Notes under the pieces: model-generated | What the model saw: the letters and a program-made list of their open reading frames with translations, nothing else | The model's database searches: none | What the model was told of the DNA's origin: nothing | In this document: one piece after another, positions 24,834 through 34,304 of the stretch | Layout: each line of letters begins with the position of its first letter | How positions within the stretch are numbered: the first letter of the stretch is position 1 | Source: an uncultured Clostridia bacterium | GTDB lineage: Bacteria; Bacillota; Clostridia; Christensenellales; UBA1242 | Assembly (NCBI GenBank): GCA_949949035.1 | Contig: CATLHJ010000007.1 | Span: 1 to 43,574, forward strand | Length of the DNA stretch: 43,574 nucleotides | Direction of reading: 5' to 3' | Program-made: the position numbers and the translations under genes

Positions 24834-26649
24834 ATAAACTTTCTAATTTAGATTTTGTATATATCAGCATAATGGGACGACCATGGGGACATAAAGGTAT
24901 ATTTTTGGTAGCGAAGTAATGATCTAGAAAATATTCAATTTGTTTAGTAGACAAAATATCCCCCGCCCGAATACTGGCCTTACAGGCGTTAGTAGCGACT
25001 TTGTGTTTGATCGTTTCGCTTAAAGTTGTATCGATGATTTCTTTATCATTAAGGATAAAATTCATAAATTCATTGATCGTTTTTTGTTCCATGATTGCGG
25101 GTATAGCCGTCACCCGTAACGCTGTTTCACCAAATTGGTCACATTCAAAGCCAAAGGAAGTCAATAAAGGTTTAATTTGTTCAAATTTAGATAATTCGTT
25201 AGGGGTTAAAGTAATAATCATCGGTACCAATAAAATTTGCGACTTCACCGCCCCGTTGTCGATTTGTTGACGAAACTGGTCGTAATTGATGCGTTCTGCC
25301 ATGGCGTGTTGGTCAACAATTAATAAAGCCTCGGGCGTGCGTACCAGTAAATAAGTTTCAAAGATTTGTCCTAACACCATGTAATTACGCGGTGACAAAG
25401 CGCTGACTTGTTCGACCTCAATTGGCTCGGGGTTAAAAGCAATTTGGTTTAGAATATTCGGTGCCGATTCAACCATATTTGCTGAGTCTTTTAACATATC
25501 TAATGATTGCACTAAAACGGTAGATGCTGTATGTTCGGGGTTAAAAGAAAACCCAGTCAACGGCTTAGTAGTGGTTGTGGACGCTACAGGGGTGGTCGCT
25601 GTGGAACCAACCATTGCTACGTTTTCCGCAGTATTTTCCATTACTGGCTGAGTTATTGCGTTAACTTGTTGCAAGAAGTAAGCATCCATGGTTTGAGCAA
25701 TGGCTTGTTTTAAGAAATAGGCTAGCGCGTTTTTATTTTCAAAGCGGACTTCCTTTTTTTGCGGGTGCACATTGACATCAACTTGCTCTGGGGGAACGGC
25801 TAAATGTAGGACAAATAAAGCGTATTCTTTCGGTGGTAAATAATTAGCCATAGTTTCGTTGATGAACAGTGCTGGCAGGCCACCGCTAATTACGCGCCCG
25901 TTAATGACTATCACTTGTCGTTCGCGGTTAATTTTAGTTAAGTGAGGATTGGATATGTAACCAGTTAAGACCATACCGGTCTTATCGCAATAATTGACCG
26001 CCAAAATTTCCTTCGCATCAACTGCAAAAATATGGCTTATTGCCGTGGCTAGACCTTGTCCATCAAAGTCAAGTAATATTTTACCATCAACTATAAAACG
26101 CACTGTTAAATGAGGATTGGCAAAAACAAAATTGTGAACGACTTTAGTAACATTGTTTTTTTCGGTGTTGGGTGTTCGCAAAAATTTCTTGCGTGCAGGC
26201 GTATTGTAAAACAAGTCGCAAACCCGCACGGTCGTTCCCTGATTGGCACCGACCCTTTTAATTTCGTTACGCTCATTGATAACGGCCGCATAATTTTGCC
26301 CTTGCGGCCTAGAAGTAAATTCGACCCTGGCCACCGCCGCGATAGACGCCATCGCTTCCCCGCGGAATCCCATAGAAGTTATGTGATCAATGTCGTCCAT
26401 GTTTTTAATTTTACTGGTAGCGTGTGGCATAAAAACTTTGGATAAATTATTTTCATCAACACCTTCGCCATCATCAATAACCACTATCTCATCAATACCA
26501 CCATTGGTAATTTGCACGGTAATTTTATGCGCATTAGCGTCCAAAGAATTTTCGATAAGTTCTTTAACAATCGAAGCCGGATTTTCCACCACTTCTCCGG
26601 CCGCTAAACGATTGTATATTGACGGAGGTAAAACATTAATTATTTTCAT
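24820..26649 (-). CDS. mutL: DNA mismatch repair protein MutL
   Basis: A 609-residue protein that links mismatch recognition to strand cutting. The GHKL ATPase domain has AAGEVVENP, ELIENSLDAN, DDGEGV and GFRGEAMASI. The C-terminal endonuclease domain keeps its metal motifs: DQHAMAERINYDQ (usual DQHAxxER), ACKASIRAGD and CPHGRP, so it should nick DNA, as expected for a species without MutH. A Thr/Ser-rich linker lies near 360-430. ATG 26649 (MKIINVLPPSIYNRLAAGEV) is the family start; it overlaps the mutS stop by 14 nt, with GGGAG 12 nt upstream. Confidence 0.97.
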   Translation of the reverse strand: MKIINVLPPSIYNRLAAGEVVENPASIVKELIENSLDANAHKITVQITNGGIDEIVVIDDGEGVDENNLSKVFMPHATSKIKNMDDIDHITSMGFRGEAMASIAAVARVEFTSRPQGQNYAAVINERNEIKRVGANQGTTVRVCDLFYNTPARKKFLRTPNTEKNNVTKVVHNFVFANPHLTVRFIVDGKILLDFDGQGLATAISHIFAVDAKEILAVNYCDKTGMVLTGYISNPHLTKINRERQVIVINGRVISGGLPALFINETMANYLPPKEYALFVLHLAVPPEQVDVNVHPQKKEVRFENKNALAYFLKQAIAQTMDAYFLQQVNAITQPVMENTAENVAMVGSTATTPVASTTTTKPLTGFSFNPEHTASTVLVQSLDMLKDSANMVESAPNILNQIAFNPEPIEVEQVSALSPRNYMVLGQIFETYLLVRTPEALLIVDQHAMAERINYDQFRQQIDNGAVKSQILLVPMIITLTPNELSKFEQIKPLLTSFGFECDQFGETALRVTAIPAIMEQKTINEFMNFILNDKEIIDTTLSETIKHKVATNACKASIRAGDILSTKQIEYFLDHYFATKNIPLCPHGRPIMLIYTKSKLESLFARK

Positions 26650-29002
26650 TTTGCTTTTGTTCTCCCATAATCTTTTTGGCGTTGGCAATAATCGCCGCCG
26701 GCAGGCCCGATAATTGCGCAACTTCAACCCCGAAACTGTTTTGCTCTTCCCCTTTGACAACTTTATGTAAAAACACTATTTGCCCGTTGATGTTGGTCGT
26801 TAACACTTTATAGTTGGCGACTTGTTCGTACTCGTGTCCCAATTCAATCAATTCGTGGAAATGAGTTGCGCATAGGGTTTTGCTGCCAATTTTTTCAATA
26901 ATGTATTGCAGAATAGCTTTGGCCAAAGCGTACCCGTCATTAGTACCAGTACCACGCCCAATTTCGTCTAACAACAATAAACTATTTTGGGTGGCGTTGT
27001 GGACAATATTCGATACTTCGTTCATTTCCACCATAAACGTCGACTTGCCTGTCATCATGTCATCGCTGGCACCAATACGGGTGAAAATGCGATCGGTCAG
27101 TGGTACATCGGCATAAGAACACGGCACGAACGAACCCATGTGAGCCATAATCACGTTTAGGGCGACCGTTCGCATATAGGTTGATTTACCAGCCATATTG
27201 GGTCCGGTAATTAACATCGTAGTATTCTCATTATCTAAATGACAATCGTTAGCAATAAATTGGTTAGCGGCAACCACGGTTTCCAATACGGGATGGCGGG
27301 CATCTTGTAAAGACAAAACCCCTTTTTGATTGATCGTCGGACGAACCCATTGATTTTTGCACGCGAGATAGCCTAAGGTGGCCAAAACGTCAATTACGGC
27401 CACCGCGTCCGCGTTCTGCTTAATTGCCGATATTTGTTGTTTAATGGCTTCTATTAGTTGGTTAAATATTTTTTGTTCTAATTTTACAGCATCACTGGCG
27501 GCACTCAAAATTTTCCCTTCGATATCGCGCAATTCGTCGGTCGTATAGCGTTCAGTATTCAATGTGCTGCCCTTGCGGATATAACGGTACGGAATGTCTT
27601 TCATGGCGTTTAGTGGCATTTCAATATACCAACCGGCTACCCGATTATAGGCAACTTTTAATTTATCCACACCGGTAATCTTACGTTCTTTGGCTTCTAA
27701 TTCTAGTAACCACTTTTGTCCCAAAGTTCCGGCGTTGCGCAATTCATCTAATTCTTGGTTATAACCATCTTGGATATAGTTGCCGTCCGCCAAAATGGTG
27801 GTTGGTTCGGGTTTAATCGCCCGCAATAATAAATCGCGCAAGCCGCTTAACGGGTCAATTTGCCCCACTACCTTTAACAATAATTGGGCTTGGTAATGAT
27901 TCGACACAAATTCCTTGACCTGTTTTAGTAGGGCCAGACTATCCGTAAAGGCAATTAGATCTTTGGGGTTAACGGTACCATTTGCCACTTTACCACCGAA
28001 ACGGGCAAGGTCATTAAAGTTCCCCAGTATTTCACGTAATTCGGTTGCGGTTGCCGAATGGTCAGCAAATTCAGCAACCGCGTCTTGACGTTTCCTAATC
28101 GCATCCGGCACTTGCAGAGGGGCGGTCGCCCAGTCAGCCATTAATCTGGCACCCATCGGCGTTTTGGTTTTATCCAACACGGCCAACAGGCTACCGGTTT
28201 TGGTATTGTGGCGATAGGAAGCCACGATTTCCAAAGTATCACGCGCAATTTTATCCAGAACCATATAATTACCGTTACGGAGTAAGGTAATTTTGGTGAT
28301 GTTTGACAACTTGTTTTTGGCGGTCATCAATAAGTATTCCAACAAAGCTCCGGCCGCATTGATTAAAGGCGATTTTTCCGGAATGTCAAAAACTTCGGTA
28401 GTGTTAAGATTAAAATATTTCTTTACCGTTTGGGTGGCATTTTTGGTGGTAAAAGCATACTCAAAATGTTTTTTGGTAATTACTTCCTTTGGTCGAATAC
28501 GGGAAACCGCATTGTCGTAGCAATCAAATTGTGCAACGTAAAATTCCCCCGTCATAATATCTGCCCAAGCGGCATAAACTGTAGGTTGATTATCGATTTC
28601 GTAGATGCTTGCTAAATAATTATTGCTATCCTCATTCAGCATGGCATCATCAATTACGGTACCACTGGTAATTACCCTTACTACTTCACGATTCATTAAA
28701 GTCTTACCGTGCTGGGTCTTGACGCCGTTTTCATCCATCTGTTCGGCAATGGCGATCTTGTAACCTAATTCTACCAATTTTTTAATGTAAAGGTTGGCAG
28801 CATGGTACGGGACACCGCACATGGGGGCTTTTTCTTCTAAACCGCATTGTTTGCCCGTTAGGGTTAAACCGATAGCCGCCGAAACCTTTTTGGCATCATC
28901 AAAAAACATTTCGTAAAAATCCCCTAAACGGTAAAAAAGAACACAATCCGGATACTGTGCCTTTAACTGCAAATATTTGTTCATCGCTGGTGATATTGTC
29001 AT
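26636..29002 (-). CDS. mutS: DNA mismatch repair protein MutS
   Basis: Recognises mismatches and small loops. A 788-residue protein. The mismatch-reading Phe-x-Glu is in RLGDFYEMFFDDA; Walker A is TGPNMAGKST; Walker B is LLLDEIGRGT; CATHFHEL and ALAKAILQY complete the ATPase. It ends soon after the ATPase (IIANAKKIMGEQ), about 70 residues short of B. subtilis MutS, so the C-terminal tetramer and clamp-binding tail is missing. GGGAG lies 9 nt before the ATG. Confidence 0.97.
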   Translation of the reverse strand: MTISPAMNKYLQLKAQYPDCVLFYRLGDFYEMFFDDAKKVSAAIGLTLTGKQCGLEEKAPMCGVPYHAANLYIKKLVELGYKIAIAEQMDENGVKTQHGKTLMNREVVRVITSGTVIDDAMLNEDSNNYLASIYEIDNQPTVYAAWADIMTGEFYVAQFDCYDNAVSRIRPKEVITKKHFEYAFTTKNATQTVKKYFNLNTTEVFDIPEKSPLINAAGALLEYLLMTAKNKLSNITKITLLRNGNYMVLDKIARDTLEIVASYRHNTKTGSLLAVLDKTKTPMGARLMADWATAPLQVPDAIRKRQDAVAEFADHSATATELREILGNFNDLARFGGKVANGTVNPKDLIAFTDSLALLKQVKEFVSNHYQAQLLLKVVGQIDPLSGLRDLLLRAIKPEPTTILADGNYIQDGYNQELDELRNAGTLGQKWLLELEAKERKITGVDKLKVAYNRVAGWYIEMPLNAMKDIPYRYIRKGSTLNTERYTTDELRDIEGKILSAASDAVKLEQKIFNQLIEAIKQQISAIKQNADAVAVIDVLATLGYLACKNQWVRPTINQKGVLSLQDARHPVLETVVAANQFIANDCHLDNENTTMLITGPNMAGKSTYMRTVALNVIMAHMGSFVPCSYADVPLTDRIFTRIGASDDMMTGKSTFMVEMNEVSNIVHNATQNSLLLLDEIGRGTGTNDGYALAKAILQYIIEKIGSKTLCATHFHELIELGHEYEQVANYKVLTTNINGQIVFLHKVVKGEEQNSFGVEVAQLSGLPAAIIANAKKIMGEQKQNENN

Positions 29003-29024
29003 AAGTATTTTCTCCCGTTACATT

Positions 29025-30032
29025 TTACGACATTTTGCGCATAATTTCAACCAACTTTGTGGCTCTTGCTTTACGTTCGTGTAATGGCACCTGTCCTGCT
29101 AACTTATCCGCCACAGTTCCTGACCGATTACTATAGGGGAAAATATAAGCCGCATCAAATTTAATTTGCTTAACGGTGGCCATTGTCGTTTGAAAGTCTT
29201 TTTCGGTTTCACCGGGAAAACCACAAATAATATCTGTCGTAATGTGCACGTCCGGTAGATACCGACGCAGGCAGGCTATTTTTTCTAGATATTCGGCAAC
29301 CGTGTATTTGCGATTCATCAACCGTAAAATTTTATCACAACCACTCTGCAATGGTAAATGAATGTCACGGGCTATTTTGGGAAAAGCAGCGATTACTTTA
29401 ACTGTGGCTTCATTAAAATCCTTCGGATGCGACGATAAAAAATGTAAAGTAAAATCACCATCTCGTCCGGCAAGATCCGCCAATAATTGCGGGAAATTTG
29501 GATAAGCATTAACATTTTGCCCTAACAAGTAGATGTGTTTGGCGTGGTCTTTAACTTGGTCAAATTCGGCGCTAATTTCCGCATAAGGGCGAATTCGCAA
29601 TTTACCACGGACGAATGGTACAATACAATAACTGCAATAATTCTCGCAACCATACGTGATGTCAATGTAGGCGGTTTCCGTGGTGGTTGGCGGCAAGAGG
29701 CGCAGCGTAACCCCCAGTTTTTCCACAATGTCCATGGCATTCTCTGTCCCTAACTGAAAATCAACGCCGTTAATTTTGCGTTTAGCGGATAGACAACCAA
29801 TCACAGCAATCAACAGTTCGGGCTTGCGTCGTTTCAACTGTTTCGCCAAAGCAATATGTGATAAAATTTTTTGTTCGGCGGTATTACGCACGCAGCAAGT
29901 GTTAAAAATAATTACATCAGCGGCTTCATCGTCAGTGACTAAACAATGCCCCGCCGCCTGCAACTGTTTGGTGATTTTAGCAGCCGTGTTGATGTTCATT
30001 TGGCATCCATAATTCTTAATTACGAAATTCAT
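29025..30032 (-). CDS. miaB: MiaB-type tRNA methylthiotransferase lacking the TRAM domain
   Basis: Adds a methylthio group to the i6A37 base of tRNAs by radical-SAM chemistry. The N-terminal cluster cysteines are Cys10 (YGCQMN), Cys46 (NTCCVRNTAEQK) and Cys80 (GCLS). The radical-SAM cluster is Cys129-Cys133-Cys136 (GCENYCSYC). SSHPKDF and HLPLQSG are family-typical. The protein stops at 335 residues, right after the radical-SAM barrel; the ~60-residue TRAM RNA-binding domain found in MiaB and MtaB is absent, and no continuation is seen in the 22 nt before mutS. MiaB is favoured over MtaB because of TCCVRNTAEQK. It is divergent from pbp1A with a 30-nt gap. Confidence 0.88.
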   Translation of the reverse strand: MNFVIKNYGCQMNINTAAKITKQLQAAGHCLVTDDEAADVIIFNTCCVRNTAEQKILSHIALAKQLKRRKPELLIAVIGCLSAKRKINGVDFQLGTENAMDIVEKLGVTLRLLPPTTTETAYIDITYGCENYCSYCIVPFVRGKLRIRPYAEISAEFDQVKDHAKHIYLLGQNVNAYPNFPQLLADLAGRDGDFTLHFLSSHPKDFNEATVKVIAAFPKIARDIHLPLQSGCDKILRLMNRKYTVAEYLEKIACLRRYLPDVHITTDIICGFPGETEKDFQTTMATVKQIKFDAAYIFPYSNRSGTVADKLAGQVPLHERKARATKLVEIMRKMS

Positions 30033-30041
30033 AGATTACCA

Positions 30042-30047
30042 TATAAT
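30042..30047 (+). promoter_or_regulatory. -10 box of the PBP1A gene
   Basis: Consensus TATAAT 15 nt before the GTG; TTACGA at 30020-30025 is a weak -35 box at a 16-nt spacer, inside miaB. The leader would be about 8 nt, too short for a Shine-Dalgarno site. Confidence 0.5.
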
Positions 30048-30062
30048 AACACAAAATAAACT

Positions 30063-32327
30063 GTGGCAAAACGGAATAAAAAACATTCTTTTTGGCGACG
30101 GCTTTTAGTAATTACTTCACTTTCTGTGTTAGTAGTTGTCATCGGACTGGGAGTTGTCTTGGGGCTGATTTGGCACAGTGAAAACCTCGACCACACTAAA
30201 TTAACCCCACAATCACAAAACGCCATTTTTTACGACCAAAACAACCAAATTATTACCACCCCGACCACCAAGAAATACGCATCGTTAAACGAAATCAACC
30301 CTGCCTGTGTACAAGCCTTTATCGCCGTCGAAGACCGCCACTTTTACGAACATCATGGTTTATCCTACCCACGGATTGTAAAAGCATTAGTGAACAATTT
30401 GGCGGCGGGTTATTCCAAAGAAGGAGCCAGCACGATTACCCAACAATTGGTTAAAAACACCCACTTAACCAACGAAAAAACTTTACAACGTAAAATACGG
30501 GAAGCCGTTTTAGCCTTAAAATTAGAGCAAAGTTATGACAAAGATACAATTTTGGAATTATATTTGAACGCGATCTATTTCGGTAACAATTTATATGGTA
30601 TTGCTAATGCAGCCGAATTTTACTTTGACAAAACACCCGCAGAATTAACCCCTGCTGAAGGTGCCGGTTTGGCGGGGCTAATCAAAAACCCTAGCAAATA
30701 CGATCCAGTAGGCAACCACGACAACTTTGTTACTCGCGCTCATTTAGTTTTACAACTAATGCAAGAACAAGGATACCTAACTGCCGATGAATACACCGAT
30801 GCACTAGCCGATCCACTGACAATTACCACGCCCAAAGACTTGTGGATTGGTACTACCTACCAAACTATGGCCCTGAAAGAAGCCTCACAAATTCTTAATT
30901 TAAGCGAAAGTGACATTATTAACTACGGGTACCAAATTGAAACCTATTACAATCCTGAGCAACAAAAATTAATTTACGACGCGATGAACGAACCTACCTA
31001 CGCCTTAGCTGGTGATAAATTTGCTCTGCTGTCAGCACCTAATGGTCAAGTCGGTGCTTTGTGGACTTCGAACCCCACTTTATTAACTGCTCGCCGTAAT
31101 TTTGGTAGTGCTATGAAGCCGTTACTGGTTTACGCCCCTGCTTTGGAATTAGGGGTTATCCAACCCGAAACAGCCGTAGACGATAGTCCTTTAATTGATA
31201 CCGATTTTAACCCGCATAATTTTGACCAACAATACCACGGCATAGTTACCGCCCGCACCGCTTTGATGCACAGTTACAATGTACCGGCGGTAAAGATTCT
31301 TAACGCTACTACCATTCCTGCTGCGACCGACATCGCCAATAAATTAGGGATGAATTTGACCGATCACGAAAGTTTAGCCATGGCGTTAGGCAATACTAAC
31401 CAAGGTACCACTTTTTTAGAATTAGCCGGCGGTTACCAAACTCTAGCCAATCAAGGTCGTTATTCACCAACGCGCTTTGTGCGCTCGATACGCGACCGCA
31501 ATGGCAACACGGTATATTTTGATTTAACCAACAAATATAATTATGCGCCACAAGCGGTAGCCGAAGATACCGCTTATTTGTTAACCGATATGTTAGTGGA
31601 TACCACGCGTGCTGGCACGGGACGCAAACTATCCTACTTGAATACCGCGATTGCCAGCAAAACTGGCACTACCGAACGCAGTGGTAGCAAAAATAACACC
31701 GACTCCACCTTGGTTTCGTATACCCCCGAACACGTATTGTTAACTTGGCATGGCAATGCGTCAATGCGTCCCGAAAATGATTTACCGCGCGGAGCCACTG
31801 GTGGCGGGAAACTGGCTAACGCCGCTAAACAAATTCACAGTGTTATTTCTGATCCCAGCGTCAATTTTGTACAACCAAGTTCGGTGAAAACGGTACGTTT
31901 GGACGCCGCCGATTACGCTGAACATACCTTACGTTTAGCCAACGCAGCCACTCCTGAACACGAAACCGTGAGCGCCTTATTTGCTAATCGCTACTTACCC
32001 GACACTGTGTCGGAACGTTATTTAATACCGACGACGACGGTTATCAACGGGCGTTTGGGAGAAAACAATTTACCACAAGTTAACTTTGCCACTCTACCGT
32101 ACCAAACGTACAGTATTTATCGTAATAATGTTCTACAAGCCGTCATTGACCACCAAACTGGCGAATACACATATGTTGATAAAAATCCTGAGCCAACAAA
32201 TCTTTACCGTGTTGACGCCGCCTTACCCGACCAAACACCGGTAAGTAGCAACGAAATCACCTTACGTTTACCAACAACTACCCAATACAAAGCGGTTGAA
32301 AGGAAACGTGTGCCGTGGTATTTTTAA
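30063..32327 (+). CDS. Class A penicillin-binding protein (PBP1A-type)
   Basis: A bifunctional cell-wall synthase of 754 residues. A short basic cytoplasmic start and one transmembrane helix (about 14-37) are followed by the glycosyltransferase domain with VEDRHFYEH (catalytic Glu90), GASTITQQLVKN and RKIREAVLALKLE. The transpeptidase domain has SAMK (S-x-x-K), SYN and KTGT. A C-terminal fibronectin-like stretch ends in PWYF. The start is GTG with a very short predicted leader. trmN6 follows 3 nt later. Confidence 0.95.
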   Translation: MAKRNKKHSFWRRLLVITSLSVLVVVIGLGVVLGLIWHSENLDHTKLTPQSQNAIFYDQNNQIITTPTTKKYASLNEINPACVQAFIAVEDRHFYEHHGLSYPRIVKALVNNLAAGYSKEGASTITQQLVKNTHLTNEKTLQRKIREAVLALKLEQSYDKDTILELYLNAIYFGNNLYGIANAAEFYFDKTPAELTPAEGAGLAGLIKNPSKYDPVGNHDNFVTRAHLVLQLMQEQGYLTADEYTDALADPLTITTPKDLWIGTTYQTMALKEASQILNLSESDIINYGYQIETYYNPEQQKLIYDAMNEPTYALAGDKFALLSAPNGQVGALWTSNPTLLTARRNFGSAMKPLLVYAPALELGVIQPETAVDDSPLIDTDFNPHNFDQQYHGIVTARTALMHSYNVPAVKILNATTIPAATDIANKLGMNLTDHESLAMALGNTNQGTTFLELAGGYQTLANQGRYSPTRFVRSIRDRNGNTVYFDLTNKYNYAPQAVAEDTAYLLTDMLVDTTRAGTGRKLSYLNTAIASKTGTTERSGSKNNTDSTLVSYTPEHVLLTWHGNASMRPENDLPRGATGGGKLANAAKQIHSVISDPSVNFVQPSSVKTVRLDAADYAEHTLRLANAATPEHETVSALFANRYLPDTVSERYLIPTTTVINGRLGENNLPQVNFATLPYQTYSIYRNNVLQAVIDHQTGEYTYVDKNPEPTNLYRVDAALPDQTPVSSNEITLRLPTTTQYKAVERKRVPWYF

Positions 32328-32330
32328 GTA

Positions 32331-32972
32331 ATGGAATACTTAAATGATAAGGGGTTATTGCTAGAGCAACCGGATGGACTCTATAAATTTTCCAGTGACG
32401 CAATCGCTTTAGGAAATTATGTTCAATGCCACACCAACGACACCGTAATTGATATTGGCTGTGGTACCGGAGTACTTACTTTGTTAATCGCCGATAATCA
32501 TCACCCACAGTCCATTATCAGCGTCGACATCAATCCCGCGGCAACAACACAATTACGTAAGAACCTTGACCTAAACCGTAAGCGTTTAACCGCGACCAAA
32601 TTCACAGTGATAACTACCGATGCACGCCAGTTACATACGCAGTTACGTAACCAAGTGGCCGACGTAATAGTTTGTAATCCCCCTTATTTCGATACTGGTA
32701 AAAAATCACAGAACGCACATAAAAACTTGGCGCGTCACGATGACACTTTATCGCCAACGGAATTGGCAACTTTATGCACGAAAAATGTGAAATACGGTGG
32801 GATTGTTTACTTTTGTTACCCTGCTAACCAAATTGCCAAAGTTATAACTATTTTTGAAAACGAGAATTTTCGCATAAAAGAAATTAAATTACTTGCCAAC
32901 CATAAAGGTGTCTACTTAGCCCTCTTTAAAGCTAAAAAAGGTGGCGGGCACCATACCACTATGCTTGTTTGA
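32331..32972 (+). CDS. trmN6: tRNA1(Val) (adenine-37-N6)-methyltransferase-like protein
   Basis: A 213-residue class I SAM-dependent methyltransferase. The cofactor loop is DIGCGTGVL, the acidic residue follows in VDINPAA, and the catalytic NPPY is in VIVCNPPYFDTG, typical of N6-adenine methylation. The start LLEQPDGLYKFSSDAIAL matches TrmN6/YfiC. The ATG is 3 nt after the PBP stop. Its 3' end overlaps the converging gene by 14 nt. Confidence 0.9.
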   Translation: MEYLNDKGLLLEQPDGLYKFSSDAIALGNYVQCHTNDTVIDIGCGTGVLTLLIADNHHPQSIISVDINPAATTQLRKNLDLNRKRLTATKFTVITTDARQLHTQLRNQVADVIVCNPPYFDTGKKSQNAHKNLARHDDTLSPTELATLCTKNVKYGGIVYFCYPANQIAKVITIFENENFRIKEIKLLANHKGVYLALFKAKKGGGHHTTMLV

Positions 32973-33387
32973 AAAAATAATCACGGTAAGGACACTGATC
33001 ACATTTACCGTTACCATGTTCATCAACACTGCAAATATTTTTAATAACCGTGTTAATTTCTTGAATCGCATTACGACTTTTTAATTTATTCAAATTAATT
33101 GCTCCACTGGCCAGAGAAACCATTTCGGTGCCAATTTGCCGAACGATGCATGCAAACACTTCATAATCTAAATCAATTTCACCTTGCAAAACAAATTCAC
33201 TAACTGGGCCAGTTAATTGTAATACTTTATTGATCCCATCAATAACCAGCGACAATACTAAGCCTTTTTGGTTTAATGACTGTTTGACCCGCAAATGAGT
33301 TTTATTTTCCGCGGGTCGAATTTCGATAAACCCCGCCACTGCTCCTAATGCATCATATAAAATGATGTTCTTAATGTAAACTGCCAT
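32959..33387 (-). CDS. Unknown protein with a C-terminal Cys cluster
   Basis: A 142-residue protein I do not recognise. Residues 1-95 alternate beta-like strands. The C-terminus has C-x9-C-x2-C (SVDEHGNGK between the first two, then DQCPY) plus a nearby His, which suggests a metal or Fe-S site. A -10-like TAAGCT ends 7 nt before the ATG without a clear -35 box or Shine-Dalgarno site. It follows rsmA by 20 nt on the same strand, which might tie it to ribosome biogenesis, but that is only position. Confidence 0.65.
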   Translation of the reverse strand: MAVYIKNIILYDALGAVAGFIEIRPAENKTHLRVKQSLNQKGLVLSLVIDGINKVLQLTGPVSEFVLQGEIDLDYEVFACIVRQIGTEMVSLASGAINLNKLKSRNAIQEINTVIKNICSVDEHGNGKCDQCPYRDYFFKQA

Positions 33388-33407
33388 TACTTACAGCTTA
33401 ACAAAGT

Positions 33408-34187
33408 TTATTTGTCGAAATTGCCAATAATTTGTGTAATTTGCCAATAATTTGTCGGTGACAACTGTTCGGGGCGCAAACTGGGATCAATTTGAGCTTG
33501 CGTCAATACTTTTCCCGCCAAGATTTTATCACCGTGCAAAACAGCTGTTAAAGCGTTCAACATTGTTTTACGGCGTCCGGCGAAAATACCCTTTACTACC
33601 TGATTTAATCGTGGATCAGTTGGCACATCTTTTTTTATCAAGCACACAAAGGCGCTGTCGACTTTAGGCTGCGGCGTAAACATACGGCGTGGCACCGACT
33701 TAACAATGGTACAATCCGCTAACCACTGGCATGTCACCGATAACGCACCATATTCCGCACTACCGACGGGGGCGACAATGCGCTTGGCCACTTCGTCCGC
33801 CACCAGAATATTCACGTCGGTACAATTTGGTAAAGTTAAGAACTTCAACAACAACGGCGTCGTAATGTAATAAGGCACATTGGCGATTAAACGAAATTGG
33901 CCGTACTGCGCAAAATCGTGTTGTAAAGCGTCACCAAATACTAATTGCACATTGGCGAACGATGCCAAATTTTTTTGCAAAATCGGTATTAAGCGTTGGT
34001 CAATTTCAATGGCACGTACTTGGCAATCGTATTCCGCCAATACGCGGGTTAAAGTACCAGCCCCTGCGCCAACTTCCACTACTGTATCAGTCGGCTTTAT
34101 TGCCAGTTTCCCCACCATTGAACGTAAAAAATTTTGGTCATAAATGAAGTTCTGCCCTAACGATTTTTTATAGTTAAATTCCACCAA
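33408..34187 (-). CDS. rsmA: 16S rRNA (adenine-N6,N6)-dimethyltransferase
   Basis: Dimethylates A1518 and A1519 of 16S rRNA late in 30S assembly. A 259-residue protein with KKSLGQNFIYDQNFL, VVEVGAGAGTLT (SAM loop), IEIDQRL and NVPYYITTPLL (NxPY active site). The start is TTG at 34187 or GTG at 34184; a -10-like TATGCT ends 8 nt before the TTG. The start lies in a hairpin (34181-34210). Near the 3' end a 15-nt sequence is repeated at a 20-nt period. Confidence 0.95.
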   Translation of the reverse strand: MVEFNYKKSLGQNFIYDQNFLRSMVGKLAIKPTDTVVEVGAGAGTLTRVLAEYDCQVRAIEIDQRLIPILQKNLASFANVQLVFGDALQHDFAQYGQFRLIANVPYYITTPLLLKFLTLPNCTDVNILVADEVAKRIVAPVGSAEYGALSVTCQWLADCTIVKSVPRRMFTPQPKVDSAFVCLIKKDVPTDPRLNQVVKGIFAGRRKTMLNALTAVLHGDKILAGKVLTQAQIDPSLRPEQLSPTNYWQITQIIGNFDK

Positions 34188-34210
34188 ACCAGTTTAGCAT
34201 AATTTGGTGG
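34181..34210. repeat. Inverted repeat over the rsmA start
   Basis: CCACCAAA (34181-34188) and TTTGGTGG (34203-34210) are perfect 8-bp arms around 14 nt. One arm contains the TTG/GTG start codons, and the loop holds the presumed -10 box. Confidence 0.6.
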
Positions 34211-34277
34211 TATAAGATAATTTATTTTGCGGAAAATAAGTTATACAGAAGCAACACTTTTTACGATTGATAAAGTT

Positions 34278-34304
34278 AACAGCACTCACTTGAGGGGTGC
34301 TGTT
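34278..34304 (-). terminator. Hairpin at the end of tatD
   Basis: A 10-bp stem (34278-34287 with 34295-34304, one G-U pair) includes the tatD stop region. The minus-strand tail AACTTTATC is only moderately T-rich, so termination is plausible but not certain. Confidence 0.5.

Noticed and set aside
26650..26760. 37-residue N-terminal extension of MutL
   Set aside because: It lies inside mutS and precedes the invariant MutL start; the ATG at 26649 is the family start.
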